DNA of 41,096 bases. Origin: Gracilibacillus boraciitolerans JCM 21714. Lineage in GTDB: Bacteria; Bacillota; Bacilli; Bacillales; Amphibacillaceae. The translations under genes were made by a program, and so were the position numbers. Shown in pieces: positions 37,110-41,096 of this stretch. The stretch covers positions 1-41,096 of the forward strand of contig NZ_BAVS01000029.1 of assembly GCF_000521485.1 (NCBI RefSeq). Reading direction: 5' to 3'. Positions within the stretch are counted from its first letter, which is position 1, and each line of letters opens with the position of its first letter. A model generated the notes under the pieces. The model was not told the origin of the DNA, did no database searches, and was given only the letters and a program-made list of their open reading frames with translations.

Positions 37110-37512
37110 TCAATTATTGTTTACCTGTGTAAAGGAAGCGTCTACTTCTCTTATAAATTTATCTTCTAAGAATTTTACTTTCGCTAAACACGATTGGCTT
37201 GAACCTGCATATTGAAGAGAAAAATAATTAAGGTCTCTTATCTTTTTTGGTCTATAACTTAAATCTACTTGGTATCTGTCCTTATTTAATTTTGAAAATC
37301 CTTTTATCAGTTTATTCATAGCTTTATTCCCATAGGTATCCAGTATAGTAAAACCCCCACACCTTTAATAAAGCCTTTGATTCAAGGAACTCTCTGTAAC
37401 GTTCATCTTTTTCAATATACTCCTGGTATTCTGAGCTTTTTATTATCTCTATCAACTTGTTGATATAAATTCTTCTTCGTTTTTGATGATTTACTCTCAT
37501 GAAAACTATCAT
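37110..37512 (-). pseudogene. hypothetical protein, frameshifted at a C5 tract
   Basis: Frames 37324-37512 and 37110-37319 join if the C5 run at 37354-37358 becomes four: KVWGFTILDTYGNKAMNKLI, giving about 133 aa. It is charged and helical, with QKRRRIYINKLIEII and RYREFLESKALLKVWG. An AAGGG lies near the start; the ATG at 37500 is an alternative. No family recognised. It sits between RhuM and the small membrane ORF on the same strand. Confidence 0.5.
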
Positions 37513-37621
37513 CCCTTATATCATGTTTATATTTTTTCCTCTAAACCTATAACACTTCATAGAATATTACAAAATAAGCCGCTGTATATTTAAAACAGCG
37601 GCCATGATACTCATTTTCAAA

Positions 37622-38614
37622 TTACTTTAGTCTATTGTCTCTTACGAATTTTTCAAAGTCACTTTCTTTATTCTGTGTGATTCGATTTTGCCTATATTTT
37701 TCGTACTCTTGTGTCGCTAACTTCTCAGCAACTTCCTTCGAGACTTTCTCTGCATTCTGTAAAATATCATGTTCATTAAACTTCAAGAACGCATTTAGTT
37801 TGTCTGTCCAATCTTTCATATACATGACTTGATTACGTTCGGCCTGACTTTCCGCATAATCTAAGTACATTGTAACAATACGGTTAAGTTGCTTGATTTC
37901 CTTTTCAGATAAATAGTTCTTTGCCACAGTGATATCACTCTTACGAATGTTATCACCTTTCCAAGTAGTTAAGCCCATATTTTCTTTCGTAGCATCTGCC
38001 CTATTTGCAACGATTTCCGATGCTGTTAGACCTGTAATTGCAAAGTGTAATTTATTTTGAACGGTGGCAAAAAACTTCTTCGAGATTTCAGCTTTAGCAT
38101 CATAATCAACTGCTGTAGCATAAATATCTGTGATCTTTAAGTAAAATCTTTTCCCAGATGCACGTATATCTCTAATACGTTCCAGAAGTTCATCAAAGTA
38201 ATCTTGTCCAAAGTTTCGCATTTCCTTCAAGCGGTCGTCATCCATCGTAAAGCCTTTTACCAGATATTCATTCAGACGCTCTGTTGCCCACTGGCGGAAT
38301 TGTGTACCACGATGGGAACGGACACGATAGCCAATCGCAAGAATCATTTCGAGGTTGTAATGTTTTGCTCTTCTTTTTACCTCTCTTGCTCCTTCATTTT
38401 GAACTTGTAAGTAATACTTACAAGTTGCCTCTTCCTCCAATTCACCTTCTTCATAAATGTTTTTTATATGAAGAGTTATATTCTGAGAAGTTGTTTGATA
38501 AAGCTCAGCAATTGCCCTCTGTGTCATCCAAACCGTTTCATTTTCTAAGCGAACATCTATTTTTGTGTTTCCTTCTTCTGTTTGGTAAATCAAAATGTTA
38601 GATTCATTATTCAT
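37622..38614 (-). CDS. RhuM-family protein
   Basis: This 330-aa protein of the virulence RhuM family has TEEGNTKIDVRLENETVWMT, MTQRAIAELYQTTSQNIT (HTH-like) and YNLEMILAIGYRVRSHRGTQ, with a helical C-terminal half. RhuM proteins are of unknown biochemical role and are often embedded in restriction-modification loci, consistent with the type ISP gene upstream. GAGG lies before the ATG at 38614. Intact and free of G/C tracts. Confidence 0.88.
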   Translation of the reverse strand: MNNESNILIYQTEEGNTKIDVRLENETVWMTQRAIAELYQTTSQNITLHIKNIYEEGELEEEATCKYYLQVQNEGAREVKRRAKHYNLEMILAIGYRVRSHRGTQFRQWATERLNEYLVKGFTMDDDRLKEMRNFGQDYFDELLERIRDIRASGKRFYLKITDIYATAVDYDAKAEISKKFFATVQNKLHFAITGLTASEIVANRADATKENMGLTTWKGDNIRKSDITVAKNYLSEKEIKQLNRIVTMYLDYAESQAERNQVMYMKDWTDKLNAFLKFNEHDILQNAEKVSKEVAEKLATQEYEKYRQNRITQNKESDFEKFVRDNRLK

Positions 38615-38751
38615 TAGCGTTCCTCCCCGATTTTTATATCTATGTTATCTCCATTCTCTTTCATTACCATCAATTATTATAGCATGTCATACCAGGATAA
38701 GTGGTGTTAGGTAAGTGTGAAACAAGAGGCACCATGTTGCTGTAACTCATT

Positions 38752-38785
38752 ATGTAAACAATTACTATTACATAAATGTTTACAT
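38752..38785. repeat. inverted pair of parC-type iterons
   Basis: ATGTAAACA (38752-38760) and TGTTTACAT (38777-38785) form a perfect 9-bp inverted repeat with a 16-bp gap. The unit is identical to the iterons upstream of parM 7 kb away. It may be an extra ParR site or an operator near rhuM. Confidence 0.5.
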
Positions 38786-39300
38786 TTCCTCAAACCTTTT
38801 AGTAATCTAAAATAAAATCGTTTATGTAACACTTTTTAAAATATGTCTACAACTGTAATGATTTTCGGTTCAGAATCATTAAAATCAAATAATTGAACAA
38901 GTACAATTAAAAGTAGTATGGTTACTTCATATGCTTTTCCAATGGTTTCCACAAAAAAAGGAAACAGAACGTTCCCTTTCTTGTCAGTCATTTCATTTTA
39001 TACCTCAATATTCTTAATCCATGAAACAGCAAACCTGTTTATCGCCATACTTGTTGGCCGCGAAAAAAAATCGTTCCCATTATATTGACAACATAGAACT
39101 CAACTTTAACTTTACAGAAATGAATGTATCACAAACTTTTACACTTATCGACATGTTGTATCGTGAAACGGATAAAAATACCTCTTATTCGTAGGAATTA
39201 CCCGCTTCCGACAATAAAACACCACCTTATTTACAACTTTTTTTGCTTCTATTTATGATACGGTTCACCGTAACGTTGGATAGGGTTAAATAGTTAAATA

Positions 39301-39337
39301 AGAAAGGTAGTGGACTGACAACCCCCCCTACCTTTCT
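39301..39337 (-). terminator. terminator of the type ISP gene, with C7 in the loop
   Basis: The 10-bp stem AGAAAGGTAG (39301-39310) / CTACCTTTCT (39328-39337) is followed on the minus strand by TATTT. It is 120 bp past the type ISP stop. The C7 tract (39322-39328) fills the loop and one base of the stem. Confidence 0.6.
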
Positions 39338-39459
39338 TTATGTTTAGTAAATTTAATAATAAAATTTAACAAATCATCTAGAAGTACTAATGTATTTATA
39401 GCTAATTAGGTCTAAGGTGAGATAAGTTTTTAAAATTTCATTTAGAAAAAATTCGGATG

Positions 39460-41096
39460 CTATTCAAGCTCTAACGCAGGAAGACTATTCACTAGGTCAA
39501 CTGTTTGAATTGATACATTAATAACTCGTAATAACAAACTAAAAATATATTTATCATCTTCAGAAAAAAGATTAGGATCATCAACCAATCCTGAACTTTT
39601 ATCAACTTTTACTTGGTACTGTTCCATAACCCATTGAATAGCAGGCTTTCCATTTACAACATAGTCATATGCTTTTTCAGGTATGTTCTTTATTTTAATA
39701 TCATTATTAAAGATAATTTCTGTAATCATACCTTTCTTCGGATGTTTCATCTTGTTAACCTTATAGGAAGGGTTGCTAGAAATCGCAACATGTAAATCTT
39801 TAAATTCTTCAATATATTCGTAATTCAAATGTAATTCTACAAGTTTCTTACCAATTTCAGTGAACTTTTTTCGTTTCTTTAGGATGGGTATTCTAGGAAA
39901 TCCCTTTTTTAAATCATTAGCATATTTAGTTCTGTACTCATTTGAATGAAGTACAGCATAAACATAATAGAACATTTCTTCCGTTTCTAATCCTAATTTA
40001 TTAGCTACATCTTCTTTAAGATTAAACTCTTCGTTTATTAGGAGGTTAATATCTTTATTATTTTTTAAAATGAACCCCCCCGAGCCTGTATCCATTAAAT
40101 AGAAGTTTGGTGGGCAATCAATTACTAAAGCTGAAAAAGGTTTGGATGTCCCTATTCCTGTAATATAAATTGCTTTGTTATTTTCACCAAAGTCCGTTTT
40201 AAACTTACCTGGTCGCTCTATAATATCTTCTTGATAATAAAGATGTTTCTTCACAAATGGTCTGTACATACTTAATATTAAATTTGAATCGTCTGGCTCT
40301 AAAATGATATTCTTTAAGAGTTTTTGCTTTAACCCTGCACTCCACTTTATATAATTATCAGATGTATTGGCTAACGTAAACTTTTCTTTCGGATCAACAC
40401 CACTTAATTTTGAAACTTCAGAATTATAATTTCCAATTAATGTTCGTGCGTTTGAAAGTGCATTATCTTTAGAAAAGTTATACACCCAAAAATCTCTCGC
40501 AGTATTTATACCGACCGTTCTTTTATTAAAAATTTCTGTATCTAATGCCAAATAATTTAAGTAATTATTATCCCGTTTATTAATCCAGTCATAGTTTTCA
40601 TCAGATTCAATTTTAGTCCAAGAGACATTTTCTAAGGATACTAAAGAAGAAATGTTTTTTAACTTTTCTTCTTTAGACAAATAGTCTCCAATGTCGAAAT
40701 ATTTGATTTCATGTACATCAGAGCCATCCTTTATTAATAATGTAATAGCTACTGGAGTCCTTGTGCCCTCTCCAAAAACATTTCCAGCTTCTTTTCTTCT
40801 CTGCTCTCCAGAAGTTCTAGCATCACCACGAAGATTATATACATAAATGTAATTAAATTCTTTTTCCCAACATTTCCTTAATCCATCTGTACTATTACTA
40901 TCAATAAAAGATGCATTGGTTACAAACCCAATAACCCCCCTTGTCACACAGTCTATCTGTAGCCCATCTGAATGCCTGTATATAAGAATCATATAAAGAT
41001 TTTTTTAAGTTTGCTTTACTTTCCCTAGCATAAGTATTATCAATTGCTTTTTTCAGACTAGGATATACAATATTTTGTTTATTATCGTTTGCACTA
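39460..41096 (-). pseudogene. type ISP-like restriction-modification enzyme, C-terminal part, frameshifted, partial
   Basis: The visible 540 residues are the C-terminal half of a large single-chain enzyme whose 5' part lies beyond the right edge. Near the edge one frame reads LYDSYIQAFRWATDRLCDKG. At C6 (40935-40940, G6 in the gene) it shifts to VIGFVTNASFIDSNSTDGLR; five bases would join them. VIGFVTNASF is the methylase NPPY-distal region. NLRGDARTSGEQRRKEAGNVF and SMYRPFVKKHLYY mark the specificity region of type ISP/IIG enzymes. C7 (40075-40081) gives GSGGF. Such proteins combine nuclease, helicase and methyltransferase. Confidence 0.78.

Larger units (their letters stand above)
38615..39459. 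other. 845-bp gene-free stretch
   Basis: No credible gene on either strand. It contains an inverted repeat of the parC iteron (38752-38785), a hairpin at about 38960-38990 (AAAGGAAAC / GTTCCCTTT, terminator-like on the minus strand) and a terminator with a C7 loop at 39301-39337. The promoter of RhuM should lie at its left end. Confidence 0.5.

Noticed and set aside
1-41096. tRNA or rRNA genes
   Set aside because: No cloverleaf with a GTTCRANNC-type T-loop arm and no rRNA-like block was noticed on either strand.

Overview
The window is AT-rich Firmicute DNA, most likely from a Bacillaceae member. Supporting signs are strong AGGAGG ribosome sites, many TTG/GTG starts, a cre box, a BlaP/BlaR1/BlaI locus and an LXG/YezG polymorphic-toxin module. 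A ParM/ParR-type partition locus with an iteron array suggests a plasmid or plasmid-derived segment, but no replication initiator is visible. The genus cannot be fixed from this sequence.

Layout. 1-1.6 kb: small ABC-transporter operon cut by an IS4-family element (1.6-3.1 kb), which also abuts a broken J-domain gene. 3.4-8.3 kb: McrBC-like restriction operon (minus). 8.6-10.4 kb: decayed IS1634-family element. 10.5-13.0 kb: metallopeptidase and a TPR/winged-helix protein. 13.1-14.7 kb: AbiE toxin-antitoxin pair. 14.9-16.5 kb: remnant of a second restriction system. 16.6-19.3 kb: lipoprotein, broken SDR, decayed DUF1648 membrane gene. 19.3-22.7 kb: inducible class A beta-lactamase locus with promoters and BlaI operators. 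22.8-24.8 kb: IS3-family element next to an IS21 remnant. 24.8-26.7 kb: truncated hypothetical gene and an LXG toxin/immunity operon whose toxin is almost wholly deleted. 27.3-29.2 kb: DUF3298-like protein, PadR regulator and DUF4188 protein. 29.5-31.6 kb: parC-parM-parR. 31.8-33.8 kb: ferritin-like gene and a ClC channel fragment. 33.9-36.4 kb: GH5 endoglucanase with a cre box, and a Ser/Thr kinase. 36.5-39.4 kb: small genes and RhuM. 39.5 kb to the right edge: C-terminal part of a type ISP-like restriction-modification enzyme, running off the window. McrBC, AbiE, the second remnant, RhuM and type ISP together make a defence-rich accessory region.

The most striking signal cuts across all of this. 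I count at least 28 G or C runs of 7-8 bases and only about four of 6. Where I can compare with remembered family consensus, the ancestral run looks like G4 or G5, enlarged by +1, +2 or, most often, +3. The +3 cases put an extra Gly or Pro inside conserved motifs; the +1 and +2 cases frameshift genes (McrC, M20 peptidase, SDR, BlaI, ferritin-like, type ISP and others). Several A/T runs look shortened by one. This is either a real tract-expansion process (slippage, mutator or phase variation) or a systematic sequencing or assembly error. Raw reads would decide, and every frameshifted 'pseudogene' below carries that caveat.
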